Part shown: positions 8,850-17,950 of the stretch, in pieces | Layout: the number at the start of each line of letters is the position of its first letter | Position numbering within the stretch: the stretch's first letter is position 1 | Assembly (NCBI GenBank): GCA_013362835.1 | Contig: JABFVJ010000219.1 | Span: 1-29,376, forward strand | Origin: Nonomuraea sp. | GTDB lineage: Bacteria; Actinomycetota; Actinomycetes; Streptosporangiales; Streptosporangiaceae | Direction of reading: 5' to 3' | DNA: 29,376 nucleotides | Position numbers and translations under genes: made by a program | Notes under the pieces: generated by a model | Told to the model about the DNA's origin: nothing | The model's input: the letters and a program-made list of their open reading frames with translations, nothing else | The model's database searches: none

Positions 8850-11233
8850 GAGGCGCTCCCGATCGTGACGATGTCGCCGGCCACCGCGCGCAGGTCACGC
8901 GTGACCGAGCAGCCGCCGGAGTTCGCCGGCACCCAGACCACGCGGTCGGGCAGGTCCGCGACGCGGACCGGCAGCGTGACCGCGTTGGGGCCGGGGCCGC
9001 CGACGACGAGCTTGTCGCCGTCGGTGACGCCGATCTCGGCCGCCGTGCTCTCCGACACCAGCGCCTCGGTGGCGCGGGCGGTGCCGGCCAGGTAGGGCTC
9101 GCCGTCCTGCAGCCTGCCCTCGTCGAGCAGCAGGTGCCAGGTCGACAGCAGCGCCTCGCCGGCCGCCGGGGCGACCTGGGCGCGGGTGGCGACGCTCGGG
9201 GCGGTGACGCGGGTGCCGCGCCAGGCGCCGAGGCTGGACAGCTCACGCCGTACGGCCTTGGCGTCCGGCAGGCCGAGGTGCACGTCCATGCGGTCGGCCA
9301 GGTTGCCGATGACGGCGAGGTCGCTCTGCAGCCCGGGGACGCGCAGCGGCGCCTCGAACGAGCGGCCCCTGCCCTCCCAGTTGACGAACGTGCCGCTCTT
9401 CTCCTGGACGGCCGCGACCGGCAGGACCACGTCGGCGCGGTCGGTGACGGCGCTGGCGCGGATCTCCAGGCTGACGATGAACGGCGTGTTCTCCAGCGCC
9501 TCAAGCGCGGCGGCGGGGTCGGCCAGGTCGTGCGGGTCGACCCCGGACACGACCAGCGCGTCGATCTCGCCCGCGCGGGCGGCGGCGAGGATGGCGTCGG
9601 TGTCGCGGCCGGGGGTGGCGGGCAGCGAGCCCACGTTCCACACCCTGGCGACCTCGGCCCGAGCGCTCTCGTCGTCGACCGGGCGGCCGATCGGCAGCAG
9701 GTTGGGCAGCGCGCCGGCTTCGAGCGCGCCGCGCTCACCGGCCCTGCGCGGCACCCAGGCGAGCCGGACGCCGGAGCCGGCGCCGAGGCGTACGAGGGCG
9801 GACAGGGCGCCGGGCACGGTGGCCAGCCGCTCGCCGGCGAGCACGATCGTGCCCTCGGCCAGCGTGCCGACCAGCTCGCCGATCGCGTCGGCCTCGGAGC
9901 CCGGCGCGGTGCGGACGAGCGTGCCGCCCATCTTCACCAGACCGGCGGAGGCGAACGGCGCGATCGCGGTGACCTTCAGGCCCTTCTTCTGCCACGCCTT
10001 GCGCAGGCGCAGGAAGACGATCGGCGACTCCTCCTCGGGCTCGAACCCGACGAGCAGCACGGCCGGGGCGTTCTCCAGGTCGGCGTAGCCGATCTCGATG
10101 CCCTTGCCGGCCACCGCGTGCGCCAGGAACTGCGCCTCCTCGGCGGAGTGCGGGCGGGCGCGGAAGTCGATGTCGTTGCTGCCGAGCGCGACCCTGGCGA
10201 ACTTGCTGTAGGCGTAGGCGTCCTCGACCGTGACCCGGCCGCCGACCAGCACGCCGGCCTTGCCGCGGGCGGCGGCCAGACCCGCGGCGGCGACCGCGAG
10301 CGCCTCAGGCCACGAGGCGGGCACGAGCACGCCTTCCTCGTTGCGGACCAGAGGCGTCTTGAGCCGGTCGGGCTGGGTGGCGTAGGAGAAGGCCCAGCGG
10401 CCCTTGTCGCAGTTCCACTCCTCGTTCACCTGCGGGTCGTTGCCCGCCAGGCGGCGGGTGACCCGGCCGCGCCGGTGGTCGGTGCGCAGGGAGCAGCCCG
10501 ACGCGCAGTGCTCGCACGCGCTCGGCGTGGAGACCAGGTCGAACGGCCGCGCCCGGAACCGGTAGGCCGCGCCGGTGAGCGCGCCCACCGGGCAGATCTG
10601 CACCGTGTTGCCGGAGAAGTAGGAGTTGAACGGCTTGCCCTCCGCCGTACGGACCTGCTCCTTGGCGCCGCGCTCGAAGAACTCGATGAGCGGGTCGCCG
10701 GCGATCTGGTCGGAGAAGCGGATGCAGCGGGCGCACTGGACGCAGCGCTCACGGTCGAGCAGCACCTGCGTGGACAGCGGCAGCGGCTTCGGGAACGTGC
10801 GCTTCTGCTCCTGGAAGCGGGACTCGCCCTGGCCGTTCGACATGGCCTGGTTCTGCAGGGGGCACTCGCCGCCCTTGTCGCAGACCGGGCAGTCGAGCGG
10901 GTGGTTCATCAGCAGCAGCTCCATGGCCCCGCGCTGCGCCTTCTCGGCGACCGGCGAGGTGAGCTGCGTCTGCACGACCATGCCCTCGGCGACCTCGATC
11001 GCGCACGACGGCTGCGGCTTGGGGAAGCCGCGGCCGTTGCCCGCGTCGGGGATGTCCACGAGGCACTGGCGGCAGTTGGCCGCCGGGTCGAGCAGCGGGT
11101 GGTCGCAGAACCGGGGGATCTGGATGCCCAGCAGCTCGGCGGCCCTGATGATCAGGGTGCCCTTGGGGACGCTGACCTGGAACCCGTCGATGGTCAGGGT
11201 AACCAGGGTGATTTCTGTTTCTACGACGGTCAC
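8846..11233 (-). CDS. nuoG: NADH-quinone oxidoreductase subunit G
   Basis: Iron-sulfur subunit of the NADH-dehydrogenase module. 795 residues. N-terminal 2Fe-2S ferredoxin domain with Cys43, 54, 57 and 77. His-Cys domain: [14 protein letters not shown] gives His111, Cys115, Cys118 and Cys124. 4Fe-4S cluster N4: CVQCARC (164, 167, 170) and Cys214. Then CEHCASGC (240, 243, 247) with Cys275, the four ligands of the off-path cluster N7, which many NuoG/NDUFS1 proteins have lost. From about 280 on it is a molybdopterin-oxidoreductase-like domain without catalytic role in complex I. The GTG start overlaps the nuoF stop as GTGA (11233-11230). Confidence 0.96.
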   Translation of the reverse strand: MTVVETEITLVTLTIDGFQVSVPKGTLIIRAAELLGIQIPRFCDHPLLDPAANCRQCLVDIPDAGNGRGFPKPQPSCAIEVAEGMVVQTQLTSPVAEKAQRGAMELLLMNHPLDCPVCDKGGECPLQNQAMSNGQGESRFQEQKRTFPKPLPLSTQVLLDRERCVQCARCIRFSDQIAGDPLIEFFERGAKEQVRTAEGKPFNSYFSGNTVQICPVGALTGAAYRFRARPFDLVSTPSACEHCASGCSLRTDHRRGRVTRRLAGNDPQVNEEWNCDKGRWAFSYATQPDRLKTPLVRNEEGVLVPASWPEALAVAAAGLAAARGKAGVLVGGRVTVEDAYAYSKFARVALGSNDIDFRARPHSAEEAQFLAHAVAGKGIEIGYADLENAPAVLLVGFEPEEESPIVFLRLRKAWQKKGLKVTAIAPFASAGLVKMGGTLVRTAPGSEADAIGELVGTLAEGTIVLAGERLATVPGALSALVRLGAGSGVRLAWVPRRAGERGALEAGALPNLLPIGRPVDDESARAEVARVWNVGSLPATPGRDTDAILAAARAGEIDALVVSGVDPHDLADPAAALEALENTPFIVSLEIRASAVTDRADVVLPVAAVQEKSGTFVNWEGRGRSFEAPLRVPGLQSDLAVIGNLADRMDVHLGLPDAKAVRRELSSLGAWRGTRVTAPSVATRAQVAPAAGEALLSTWHLLLDEGRLQDGEPYLAGTARATEALVSESTAAEIGVTDGDKLVVGGPGPNAVTLPVRVADLPDRVVWVPANSGGCSVTRDLRAVAGDIVTIGSAS

Positions 11234-12522
11234 TGCTCACCCCAGAGAGTGGACTTCTTCGGGTCGAACGGGCAGCCGCCGATCTCGAAGTGCTTGAGGT
11301 ACTCCTCGCGGAAGTACTTCACCGAGGAGTGGATCGGGCTCGTCGCGCCGTCGCCGAGGGCGCAGAAGGAGCGGCCGAGGATGTTGTCCGCGATGTCGGT
11401 GATCGTGGACAGGTCCTCCTCGGTGCCCTGGCCCTTCTCCAGGCGCTTGAGCACCTGCTTGAGCCAGTAGGTGCCCTCGCGGCACGGCGTGCACTTGCCG
11501 CAGGACTCGTGGGCGTAGAACTCGGTCCAGCGCAGCACCGTGCGGACCACGCAGGTGGTCTCGTCGAAGATCTGCAAGGCGCGGGTGCCGAGCATCGAGC
11601 CCTTGGCGCCGACGGCCTCGAAGTCGAGCGGGACGTCGAGGTGCTCGTCGGTGAAGATCGGCGTGGAGGAGCCGCCCGGGGTCCAGAACTTGATCTGGTG
11701 CCCCTCGCGGATGCCGCCGGCCATGTCGAGCAGCTCGCGCAGCGTGATGCCGAGCGGGGCCTCGTACTGGCCGGGCCTGGTGACGTGGCCGCTCAGGGAG
11801 AAGATGCCGAAGCCCTTGGACTTCTCGGTGCCCATCCCGGCGAACCAGTCGGCGCCGTTGGCGATGATCGAGGGAACACTGGCGATCGACTCGACGTTGT
11901 TCACGACAGTAGGCGAGGCGTACAGGCCCGCCACGGCCGGGAACGGGGGCTTGAGTCGCGGTTGACCTCTGAAGCCTTCCAGCGAGTCGAGCAGCGCCGT
12001 CTCCTCGCCGCAGATGTACGCGCCCGCGCCGCTGTGCACGACCAGTTCGAGGTTGTACCCGGAGCCGAAGACGTCCTCGCCCAGGAAGCCCTTCTCGTAC
12101 GCCTCCCGCACGGCCGCGTGCAGCCGCCGGATGACGTGCAGCACCTCGCCGCGCACGTAGATGAAGGCGTAGTTGGCCCTGATCGCGAACGCCGTGATGA
12201 TGACGCCCTCGACCAGCGAGTGCGGGTTGGCCATCATCAGCGGGATGTCCTTGCAGGTGCCCGGCTCCGACTCGTCGGCGTTGACGACGAGGTAGTGGGG
12301 CTTGCCGTCGCCCTGCGGGATGAAGCCCCACTTCATGCCGGTGGGGAAGCCCGCGCCGCCGCGGCCGCGCAGGCCGGAGTCCTTGACCGCCTGGATGACG
12401 GCGTCGGGCTCCATGCCCAGCGCCTTCTTGGCGGCCTTGTAGTCGCCGCCGTAGCCGTCGAGGGTGAAGGAGTCTGCCTGGTCCCAGTTGGCGGTGAGGA
12501 CCGGGGTCAAAGTGGTGCTCAT
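11230..12522 (-). CDS. nuoF: NADH-quinone oxidoreductase subunit F (NADH/FMN-binding)
   Basis: Binds NADH and FMN and carries 4Fe-4S cluster N3; the entry point for electrons. 430 residues from the ATG at 12522-12520. Seen: nucleotide-binding [10 protein letters not shown] (53-62) followed by KW; the FMN/NADH region [12 protein letters not shown] (81-92); [19 protein letters not shown] (165-183); cluster ligands in [12 protein letters not shown] (Cys341, 344, 347) and Cys387 in SFCALGD. An in-frame ATG six codons upstream exists, but the chosen ATG overlaps the nuoE stop as ATGA (12522-12519), the pattern of this operon. Confidence 0.97.
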   Translation of the reverse strand: MSTTLTPVLTANWDQADSFTLDGYGGDYKAAKKALGMEPDAVIQAVKDSGLRGRGGAGFPTGMKWGFIPQGDGKPHYLVVNADESEPGTCKDIPLMMANPHSLVEGVIITAFAIRANYAFIYVRGEVLHVIRRLHAAVREAYEKGFLGEDVFGSGYNLELVVHSGAGAYICGEETALLDSLEGFRGQPRLKPPFPAVAGLYASPTVVNNVESIASVPSIIANGADWFAGMGTEKSKGFGIFSLSGHVTRPGQYEAPLGITLRELLDMAGGIREGHQIKFWTPGGSSTPIFTDEHLDVPLDFEAVGAKGSMLGTRALQIFDETTCVVRTVLRWTEFYAHESCGKCTPCREGTYWLKQVLKRLEKGQGTEEDLSTITDIADNILGRSFCALGDGATSPIHSSVKYFREEYLKHFEIGGCPFDPKKSTLWGEQ

Positions 12523-13175
12523 GCCTCGGGGGCCTTCCATCCGTTGGCCTTGGCGACCTTCAGGCCCTCCAGCGAGGGGCCGGCGGCCGACGGGCCGTCG
12601 CCCGCGAGGTCGTCGGGCAGGCCCGCGAGCACGCGCGAGGCCTCCTTGAAGGTGCAGAGCTTCTTCGGGCCGCGGGTCGGCCGCACGTCCTTGCCGTCAC
12701 GCAGGTCGTCGACGAGCTGCTTGGCCGAGTCGGGCGTCTGGTTGTCGAAGAACTCCCAGTTGACCATCATGACCGGGGCGAAGTCGCAGGCCGCGTTGCA
12801 CTCGAGGCGCTCCAGGGAGATCTTGCCGTCTCCGGTGGTCTCCTCGTGGCCGACGCCGACGTGCTCCGACAGCTCGTCCCAGATCTCGTCGCCGCCCATG
12901 ACGGCGCACAGCGCGTTGATGCAGACGCCCACGTGGTAGTCGCCGGCGGGCTTGCGCTTGTACATCGTGTAGAAGGTCGCGACGCCGGTGACCTCGGCCT
13001 TGCTGAGGCCCAGCATCTCGGCGCAGAACTCCTGGCCGTCGTCGGAGACGTAGCCGTCCTCCGACTGCACGAGGTGGAGCAGCGGCAGCAGGGCGGACCG
13101 CGTCTTCGGGTAGCGGCCGATGATCTCCTTGGCGTCCCGTTCGAGACGCTCCCGGACTTCCGGTGAAAATGTCAC
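12519..13175 (-). CDS. nuoE: NADH-quinone oxidoreductase subunit E (2Fe-2S)
   Basis: Thioredoxin-fold subunit with 2Fe-2S cluster N1a. 218 residues from the GTG at 13175-13173. Ligands: CINALC (Cys85, Cys90) and CNAAC (Cys126, Cys130), the Cx4C and Cx3C spacing of the family. The N-terminal helical region includes [19 protein letters not shown] (24-42). The frame is open far upstream, but that part is Arg/His-rich shadow sequence inside nuoD. The GTG overlaps the nuoD stop as GTGA, and GGAGG lies 9 nt before it. A tail of about 40 residues after Cys174 (Ala/Gly/Pro-rich) is longer than in E. coli. Confidence 0.96.
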   Translation of the reverse strand: MTFSPEVRERLERDAKEIIGRYPKTRSALLPLLHLVQSEDGYVSDDGQEFCAEMLGLSKAEVTGVATFYTMYKRKPAGDYHVGVCINALCAVMGGDEIWDELSEHVGVGHEETTGDGKISLERLECNAACDFAPVMMVNWEFFDNQTPDSAKQLVDDLRDGKDVRPTRGPKKLCTFKEASRVLAGLPDDLAGDGPSAAGPSLEGLKVAKANGWKAPEA

Positions 13176-14497
13176 CGGTCCACACCTCCCATGACGGGGT
13201 CGATAGATGCCACCGCGGCGATGACGTCGGCGACCTGGCCGCCCTCCGCCATCGCGGGGAAGCCCTGCAGGTTGCAGAAGGAAGGCTCGCGGAAGTGCAC
13301 GCGGTAGGGGCGGGTGCCGCCGTCGCTGACGACGTGCGCGCCGAGCTCGCCCTTGGGCGACTCGATGCTCGCGTACGCCTGCCCGGCCGGCACCCTGAAG
13401 CCCTCGGTCACCAGCTTGAAGTGGTGGATGAGGGCCTCCATCGAGCTGCCCATGATGTGCGCGATGTGGTCGGGCGAGTTGCCGAAGCCGTCGGGGCCGA
13501 GCGCGAGCTGCGCGGGCCAGCCGATCTTCTTGTCCTCGATCATCACGGGGTCGCCCTTGAGCGGCCCGGCGATGCGGTCGAGAGCCTGCTCGACGATCTT
13601 GAGCGACTCCTCCATCTCCCGCATGCGCACGAGGTAGCGCGAGTAGACGTCGCAGCCGCGCTCGGTGGCGACCTCGAACTCGTACGTCTCGTAGCCGCAG
13701 TAGGGCTGCGACTTGCGCAGGTCCCACGGCAGGCCGGCGGACCTCAGGATCGGGCCGGTGATGCCGAGCGCCATGCAGCCGGTCAGGTCGAGGTAGCCCA
13801 CGTCCCTGGTGCGGCGCACGTAGACGGGGTTCTCGTCGAGGAGCTTGCGGATGTCCTTGATCCGCTTGGGCATCTCCTTGAGGAACTCGCCCACCTTGTC
13901 GACCGCGCCCGCGGGCAGGTCGACGCTGACGCCGCCCGGCCTGATGTAGGCGTGGTTCATGCGCAGACCCGTGATGTACTCGAACAGGTCCATGATCATT
14001 TCACGGTCGCGGTAGCCGAACAGGAACGGCGTGGTCGCGCCCAGCTCCATGCCGAACGTGCCCATGGCGACCAGGTGGGAGGCGATGCGGTTGAGCTCCA
14101 TCATCATCACGCGGATCGCCTGCGCCCGCTCGGGCACGCGGTCGGTGATGCCGAGCAGCTTCTCCACGCCCAGGCAGTACGCGGTCTCGTTGAAGATCGG
14201 CGAGAGGTAGTCCATGCGCGTCACGAACGTGGTCCCCTGGGTCCACGTCCGGAACTCCATGTTCTTCTCGATGCCGGTGTGCAGGTAGCCGATGACGCTG
14301 CGCGCCTCGGTGACCGTCTCACCGTCGAGCGTCAGGACCAGGCGGAGCACCCCGTGGGTCGACGGGTGCTGCGGGCCCATGTTGACGACCAGGCGCTCTT
14401 CCTCGGTGTCGCGCGCGCCGCCGACGACCTCGTCCCAGTCTCCGCCGGTGACCGAGTAGACCTTGCCCTCTGTCGCCTCGTCATAAGCGGTGCTCAT
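13172..14497 (-). CDS. nuoD: NADH-quinone oxidoreductase subunit D
   Basis: 49-kDa-type subunit that, with NuoB, forms the quinone-reduction site; descended from the [NiFe]-hydrogenase large subunit. 441 residues. Seen: [15 protein letters not shown] (39-53), containing the His near the quinone head group, [16 protein letters not shown] (70-85), and the C-terminal segment ending DPVMGGVDR, typical of the family. The nickel Cys ligands of hydrogenases are absent, as expected. The ATG at 14497 overlaps the nuoC stop as ATGA and is preceded by a strong AGAGGAGG 8 nt upstream, perhaps allowing extra initiation within the operon. Confidence 0.97.
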   Translation of the reverse strand: MSTAYDEATEGKVYSVTGGDWDEVVGGARDTEEERLVVNMGPQHPSTHGVLRLVLTLDGETVTEARSVIGYLHTGIEKNMEFRTWTQGTTFVTRMDYLSPIFNETAYCLGVEKLLGITDRVPERAQAIRVMMMELNRIASHLVAMGTFGMELGATTPFLFGYRDREMIMDLFEYITGLRMNHAYIRPGGVSVDLPAGAVDKVGEFLKEMPKRIKDIRKLLDENPVYVRRTRDVGYLDLTGCMALGITGPILRSAGLPWDLRKSQPYCGYETYEFEVATERGCDVYSRYLVRMREMEESLKIVEQALDRIAGPLKGDPVMIEDKKIGWPAQLALGPDGFGNSPDHIAHIMGSSMEALIHHFKLVTEGFRVPAGQAYASIESPKGELGAHVVSDGGTRPYRVHFREPSFCNLQGFPAMAEGGQVADVIAAVASIDPVMGGVDR

Positions 14498-15201
14498 GAG
14501 TAAGACCTCCTCTGGTCCGGCGAGGGGATGGTGGCGCCCCGGTACTCGACCGGGATGCCGCCGAGCGGGTAGTCCTTGCGCTGCGGGTGGCCGTCCCAGT
14601 CGTCCGGCATCATGATCCGGGTGAGCGCCGGGTGGCCGTCGAAGACGATTCCGAAGAAGTCGTACGTCTCCCGCTCATGCCAGTCGTGACCAGGGTAAAC
14701 GCCCACAGTCGATGGAATGTGCGGGTCGGCGTCCGGCGCGCTGACCTCCAGCCGCACCCGCTTGTTGTGGGTGATCGAGCAGAGGTGGTAGACGGCGTGC
14801 AGCTCCTCGCCCTTCAGGTGCGGGTAGTGCACCCCGGACACGCCGAGCGACAGCTCGAAACGCAGCGCAGGGTCGTCGCGCAGCTTCTGGCAGACCTCGA
14901 CGACGCGTTCCCGCTTGACGTGCAGGGTCAGCTCGCCGCGGTCGACGACCACGCGCTCGATCGCGTCGTCCATCGCGAGGGCGTCGACGAGCTCGTCGAA
15001 GTAGCCGCCGTAGGGGCGGGGCGTGGAGAGCTGGGGCGCCCGGCGTACGACGAGGCCGCCGTAGCCGGAGGTGTCGCCGGAGTCCTGCGCGCCGAACATG
15101 CCGTGCCTGGCGACGGGCGCTTCGGGGACGGCCGGGACCGAGGCGGCCTCGGGGGCCTCCCCGCTCTCCGGGCTCCCGGGAAGGTGGTCGGGCGAGGTCA
15201 C
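14494..15201 (-). CDS. nuoC: NADH-quinone oxidoreductase subunit C
   Basis: 30-kDa-type peripheral-arm subunit. 235 residues from the GTG at 15201-15199, which overlaps the nuoB stop as GTGA. Signatures: [10 protein letters not shown] (176-185) and [19 protein letters not shown] (195-213). The first 60 or so residues are Pro/Ala/Glu/Ser-rich and probably disordered; the folded domain starts near [15 protein letters not shown] (61-75). NuoC and NuoD are separate genes here, unlike the fused NuoCD of E. coli. Confidence 0.96.
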   Translation of the reverse strand: MTSPDHLPGSPESGEAPEAASVPAVPEAPVARHGMFGAQDSGDTSGYGGLVVRRAPQLSTPRPYGGYFDELVDALAMDDAIERVVVDRGELTLHVKRERVVEVCQKLRDDPALRFELSLGVSGVHYPHLKGEELHAVYHLCSITHNKRVRLEVSAPDADPHIPSTVGVYPGHDWHERETYDFFGIVFDGHPALTRIMMPDDWDGHPQRKDYPLGGIPVEYRGATIPSPDQRRSYS

Positions 15202-15749
15202 TTTCCGGCCCCCTGGTCGATCAGCGGCAGCGTGCGCAGCGCCTGCAGCTCGAGCTCCTCGATCTGCTTGGCCCGGTGCGCGCCGAACTTCATGTTCTGG
15301 ATCTTGTCGTGCAGCTTCACGATGGCGTCGATCAGCATCTCCGGCCGCGGCGGGCAGCCCGGCAGGTAGATGTCGACCGGCACGACGTGGTCGACGCCCT
15401 GCACGATGGCGTAGTTGTTGAACATGCCGCCGCTGGAGGCGCACACGCCCATGGAGATGACCCACTTGGGCTCGGCCATCTGGTCGTAGATCTGCCGCAG
15501 GACGGGCGCCATCTTCTGCGACACGCGCCCGGCGACGATCATGAGGTCGGCCTGGCGGGGAGACGCCGAAGCGCGCTCCATGCCGAAGCGCGCCAGGTCG
15601 TAGTGGGGGCCACCGGTGGCCATCAGCTCGATGGCGCAACAGGCGAGACCGAACGTCGCCGGCCACACGGAGCTCTTTCGCGCCCATCCGGCGGCCGCTT
15701 CGACCGTGCTGAGGATGAACCCGCTGGGGAGTTTCTCTTCAAGTCCCAT
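15198..15749 (-). CDS. nuoB: NADH-quinone oxidoreductase subunit B (cluster N2)
   Basis: PSST-type subunit holding the terminal 4Fe-4S cluster N2, which reduces the quinone. 183 residues from the ATG at 15749-15747. Ligands: the adjacent Cys37-Cys38 in [10 protein letters not shown], Cys103 in GVCASSGG and Cys132 in PGCPPRPE, all four present. The frame is open upstream for 91 codons, but that lies antisense to or within nuoA and is not family-like. The start is 2 nt after the nuoA stop (TGA-AA-ATG), one of the few junctions in the operon without overlap, and has no obvious Shine-Dalgarno, so coupling to nuoA is likely. Confidence 0.97.
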   Translation of the reverse strand: MGLEEKLPSGFILSTVEAAAGWARKSSVWPATFGLACCAIELMATGGPHYDLARFGMERASASPRQADLMIVAGRVSQKMAPVLRQIYDQMAEPKWVISMGVCASSGGMFNNYAIVQGVDHVVPVDIYLPGCPPRPEMLIDAIVKLHDKIQNMKFGAHRAKQIEELELQALRTLPLIDQGAGK

Positions 15750-15751
15750 TT

Positions 15752-16147
15752 TCAGTCCCAGTCCAGACCCTTGCGGCGCCACACGTACGCGTACGCGACG
15801 AGCACGGTGACGATGAACAGCAGCATCTCGACCAGCGCGAACAGCCCGAGGCCCGACGAGATGACGTCGCCCGCGTCGTTCGTCAGCGGCGCGAAGGAGA
15901 CCGCCCACGGGTAGAGGAAGATGATCTCGATGTCGAACACGATGAAGAGCATCGCGGTGATCATGTATTTGAGCGGGAACCGTCCGCCACCGACCGGCTG
16001 GGGCGTCGGCTCGATGCCGCATTCGTAGGCGTCAAGCTTGGCGCGGTTCCAGCGCTTGGGGCCGGTGAAGGGGGCGATGGCGACCGAGAAGACCGCGAAG
16101 CCCCCCGCGAGAACGGCGAGCACCAGGATGGGCACGTAAAGGTCCAT
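15752..16147 (-). CDS. nuoA: NADH-quinone oxidoreductase subunit A
   Basis: Three-helix membrane subunit (ND3). 131 residues. Membrane segments at about 5-27, 60-82 and 98-121. The conserved loop [11 protein letters not shown] (37-47) carries the Cys that marks the active/deactive switch loop in ND3 proteins, followed by [18 protein letters not shown] (57-74) with its conserved acidic residues. A strong Shine-Dalgarno AGAGGAGG lies 7 nt before the ATG at 16147. First gene of the nuo series; 64 bp separate it from menJ upstream, so the two are probably cotranscribed. Confidence 0.97.
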   Translation of the reverse strand: MDLYVPILVLAVLAGGFAVFSVAIAPFTGPKRWNRAKLDAYECGIEPTPQPVGGGRFPLKYMITAMLFIVFDIEIIFLYPWAVSFAPLTNDAGDVISSGLGLFALVEMLLFIVTVLVAYAYVWRRKGLDWD

Positions 16148-16171
16148 CGCTACGCCTCCTCTGGAGTCGCC

Positions 16172-16187
16172 GCGCGCGCGGGCGCGC
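16172..16187. other. GC hairpin between menJ-like gene and nuoA
   Basis: GCGCGC-N4-GCGCGC perfect inverted repeat in the 64-bp gap between the menJ-like stop (16212) and the nuoA Shine-Dalgarno. No T-rich run follows on the minus strand. It could be a partial terminator, a processing or stability element that changes nuo against menJ mRNA levels, or simply GC-rich sequence. I see no promoter or second Rex site in this gap. Confidence 0.3.
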
Positions 16188-16211
16188 AGCTTGATGTGTC
16201 AGTTCTGGGAA

Positions 16212-17465
16212 TCATGCTGGTGGGGCGACCTTCGAGAGAGCGTTGATGATCATGTCGGACGCATCGCCTCGCCGGTCGGTGAGATTACCAAGGAGTTTGA
16301 GCGCGAAGCGCATCAGCCTCGGGTGAGGCAGGCCGTGCCTGGTCCCGAAGCTCATCACCCCCGGCTTCCCAATCGCCTCGACGAACAACCTCCCGAGTGT
16401 GAAATATCCGCCGTAGGCGTCTTTCATCACCTGGGGGTAGGTCCTCAAGGTCCGCTCCTGCTGCGCGGGAGTCGTGTCCCTGAGCGACTTCGCGATGATC
16501 TCTGCGGCGATCTCGCCGGTCTCCATGGCGTAGGCGATGCCCTCGCCGTTGAACGGGTTGATCGACCCGCCGGAGTCACCCACGAGGATAAGACCCCGGG
16601 TGTAGTGCGGCTGCCTGTTGAAGGCCATCGGGAGCGCGGCGCCGCGGATGGGGGCCGTCATGTTCTCCTCGGTGAAGCCCCACTCGGCCGGCATGGCCTT
16701 GCACCAGCGCTTCAACAGGTCGCGGTAGTCGATGTTGCCGAACTGGGCGCTGGTGTTGAGCAGCCCGAGCCCGACGTTGGAGGTGCCGTCGCCGACGCCG
16801 AACACCCAGCCGTAGCCGGGCAGCAGCGTGTCGCCGTCCCACAGCTCCAGCCAGGTCTCCAGGTAGTCGTCGTCGTGGCGCGGACTCTCGAAGTAGGTGC
16901 GCACCGCCACGCCCATGGGGCGGTCGGCGCGCTTGTGCAGGCCCATGCCGAGCGCCAGGCGGGTGCTGTTGCCGTCGGCCGCCACGACCACCCGGCTGCG
17001 GTACGTCGCGCCGTCCTTGGTCCGCACCCCGACGATGTGGCCGCTGCGGTCGTCGAGCACCGGGCCGGTGACGGTGACGCCCTCCATGAGGCGTACGCCG
17101 TTCTTGACCGCGTTGGCGGCCACGATCTGGTCGAAGTCCTTGCGGGTGCGGACGAGCCCGAAGTCGGGGAAGCTCTCCAGCTGCGGCCAGTCGAGCTCGA
17201 AGCGGAGGCCGCCGCCGACGACGCGCAGGCCCTTGTTCCTGATCCAGCCGGGTGCGTCGATGTCGACGCCCATGTTGAGCAACTGCTTGACCGCACGGGG
17301 GGTCAGGCCGTCGCCGCAGACCTTCTCGCGGGGAAACCTGGTCTTCTCCAGGAGCAACACGTCGAGACCGGCCTGAGCGAGGTAAAAGGCGGTTGCGGAA
17401 CCGGCGGGACCGGCGCCGACGACGATGACGTCGGCGTCAGCCTGTATGGCTGGTAGCACGGTCAC
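16212..17465 (-). CDS. Geranylgeranyl reductase family FAD protein, MenJ-like
   Basis: Flavoprotein of the geranylgeranyl reductase family. In mycobacteria the relative MenJ saturates one isoprene unit of menaquinone, and the context here favours the same role. 417 residues. Seen: Rossmann FAD motif DVIVVGAGPAGSATAFYLA (12-30) with Glu40 ending the second strand; KVCGDGLTPRAV (48-59), typical of this family; a second FAD contact VGDSGGSINPFNGEGIAYA (295-313). GTG start at 17465 with AGGA about 7 nt upstream; an in-frame GTG two codons later is an alternative. It is the first gene after a Rex-type operator and 64 bp before nuoA, so probably the promoter-proximal gene of the complex I operon. 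A role in archaeal-type lipid or carotenoid reduction cannot be excluded from sequence alone. Confidence 0.88.
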   Translation of the reverse strand: MTVLPAIQADADVIVVGAGPAGSATAFYLAQAGLDVLLLEKTRFPREKVCGDGLTPRAVKQLLNMGVDIDAPGWIRNKGLRVVGGGLRFELDWPQLESFPDFGLVRTRKDFDQIVAANAVKNGVRLMEGVTVTGPVLDDRSGHIVGVRTKDGATYRSRVVVAADGNSTRLALGMGLHKRADRPMGVAVRTYFESPRHDDDYLETWLELWDGDTLLPGYGWVFGVGDGTSNVGLGLLNTSAQFGNIDYRDLLKRWCKAMPAEWGFTEENMTAPIRGAALPMAFNRQPHYTRGLILVGDSGGSINPFNGEGIAYAMETGEIAAEIIAKSLRDTTPAQQERTLRTYPQVMKDAYGGYFTLGRLFVEAIGKPGVMSFGTRHGLPHPRLMRFALKLLGNLTDRRGDASDMIINALSKVAPPA

Positions 17466-17519
17466 TGGACTGTCCTGTCCTACACGCTCGAAGGCCTCGG
17501 GGTGTGGCGCCTTCGTTCC

Positions 17520-17539
17520 TTTGTGAACCCCTTCACAAA
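17520..17539. promoter_or_regulatory. Rex (NADH/NAD+-sensing repressor) operator
   Basis: TTTGTGAA-N4-TTCACAAA, a perfect 8-bp inverted repeat with a CCCC/GGGG spacer. It contains the known Rex operator TTGTGAA-N4-TTCACAA without mismatch. It lies 54-74 bp upstream of the GTG of the menJ-like gene, which leads into nuoA-N. In Streptomyces, Rex represses respiratory genes, including nuo, when NADH is low (established knowledge). The rex gene itself is not in this window. Confidence 0.88.
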
Positions 17540-17550
17540 CTTGTCGGCCC

Positions 17551-17562
17551 GCAGTCTACTGC
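17551..17562 (-). promoter_or_regulatory. Candidate promoter -10 region within a 12-bp palindrome, menJ-nuo
   Basis: GCAGT-N2-ACTGC palindrome. On the minus strand its centre reads TAGACT (17558-17553), which fits the TAnnnT -10 pattern. No good -35 hexamer is visible 16-19 nt upstream. A start near 17546 would place the Rex site at about +7 to +26, a position from which a repressor could block transcription. Promoter call is inference. Confidence 0.35.
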
Positions 17563-17607
17563 TTTTCGCGTACATAGTGGCAGTCGGGGTGCTGTTCCCG
17601 GACACAA

Positions 17608-17638
17608 CACGGCCCTCCGTCGACAACGAAGGGCCGTG
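17608..17638 (-). terminator. Terminator after the DUF397 gene
   Basis: CACGGCCCT ... AGGGCCGTG, a 9-bp perfect stem (17608-17616 with 17630-17638) that continues inward with CGT/ACG after one mismatch. On the minus strand it is followed by TTGTGT. It lies 8 bp after the DUF397 stop and separates the regulator pair from the menJ-nuo promoter region. Confidence 0.75.
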
Positions 17639-17646
17639 AACACAGG

Positions 17647-17853
17647 TCAGACTTCGAACTCGGCGTTGCGCACCCCGCCGAGGAACGCGCGCCACTCCCC
17701 GGGAGTGAAGGTAAGCACCGGGCCGGACGGGTCCTTGGAATCGCGCAACAACACCTCGCCGGACGTGGTCCGGGCAAACTCGACGCACTCGCCGGCGGCC
17801 GCGCTGAGACTGCTCTTGCGCCATCCGTCCGGCGAGACAGTGAGGCCGCTCAT
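17647..17853 (-). CDS. DUF397 domain protein
   Basis: Small protein of a family found almost only in actinomycetes and usually encoded beside an XRE-DUF5753 regulator. 68 residues with the chosen ATG at 17853. Nearly the whole protein is the domain: GWRKSSLSAAAGECVEFA (about 10-27), then VLLRDSKDPSGPVLTF and WRAFLGG. An in-frame ATG at 17946 would add 31 residues and lie only 4 bp after the regulator stop, but it has no Shine-Dalgarno and the added residues do not look like the family; GGGAGG lies 11 nt before the ATG at 17853. Biochemical function is not established; members influence development or antibiotic production in Streptomyces, and toxin-antitoxin-like roles have been proposed for such pairs. 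Confidence 0.85.
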   Translation of the reverse strand: MSGLTVSPDGWRKSSLSAAAGECVEFARTTSGEVLLRDSKDPSGPVLTFTPGEWRAFLGGVRNAEFEV

Positions 17854-17950
17854 CGGACGGACTACCTCCCAAGTCTCATTGGTCTCACCAATGACGGTAG
17901 CCAACTGAAGATCGGCGGCGCGGACAAGACACGCCGTGATAACCATGTCG

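Noticed and set aside
15200..16022. Longer versions of nuoB, nuoC, nuoE, nuoM, resB and ccsB running back into the preceding gene
   Set aside because: The added N-terminal residues are shadow sequence of the upstream gene. Overlapping stop/start codons and ribosome binding sites support the shorter starts.
16148..16211. Separate nuoA promoter between menJ and nuoA
   Set aside because: Only 64 bp, taken up by a GC hairpin and the Shine-Dalgarno; no -10/-35 pair or Rex site is visible.
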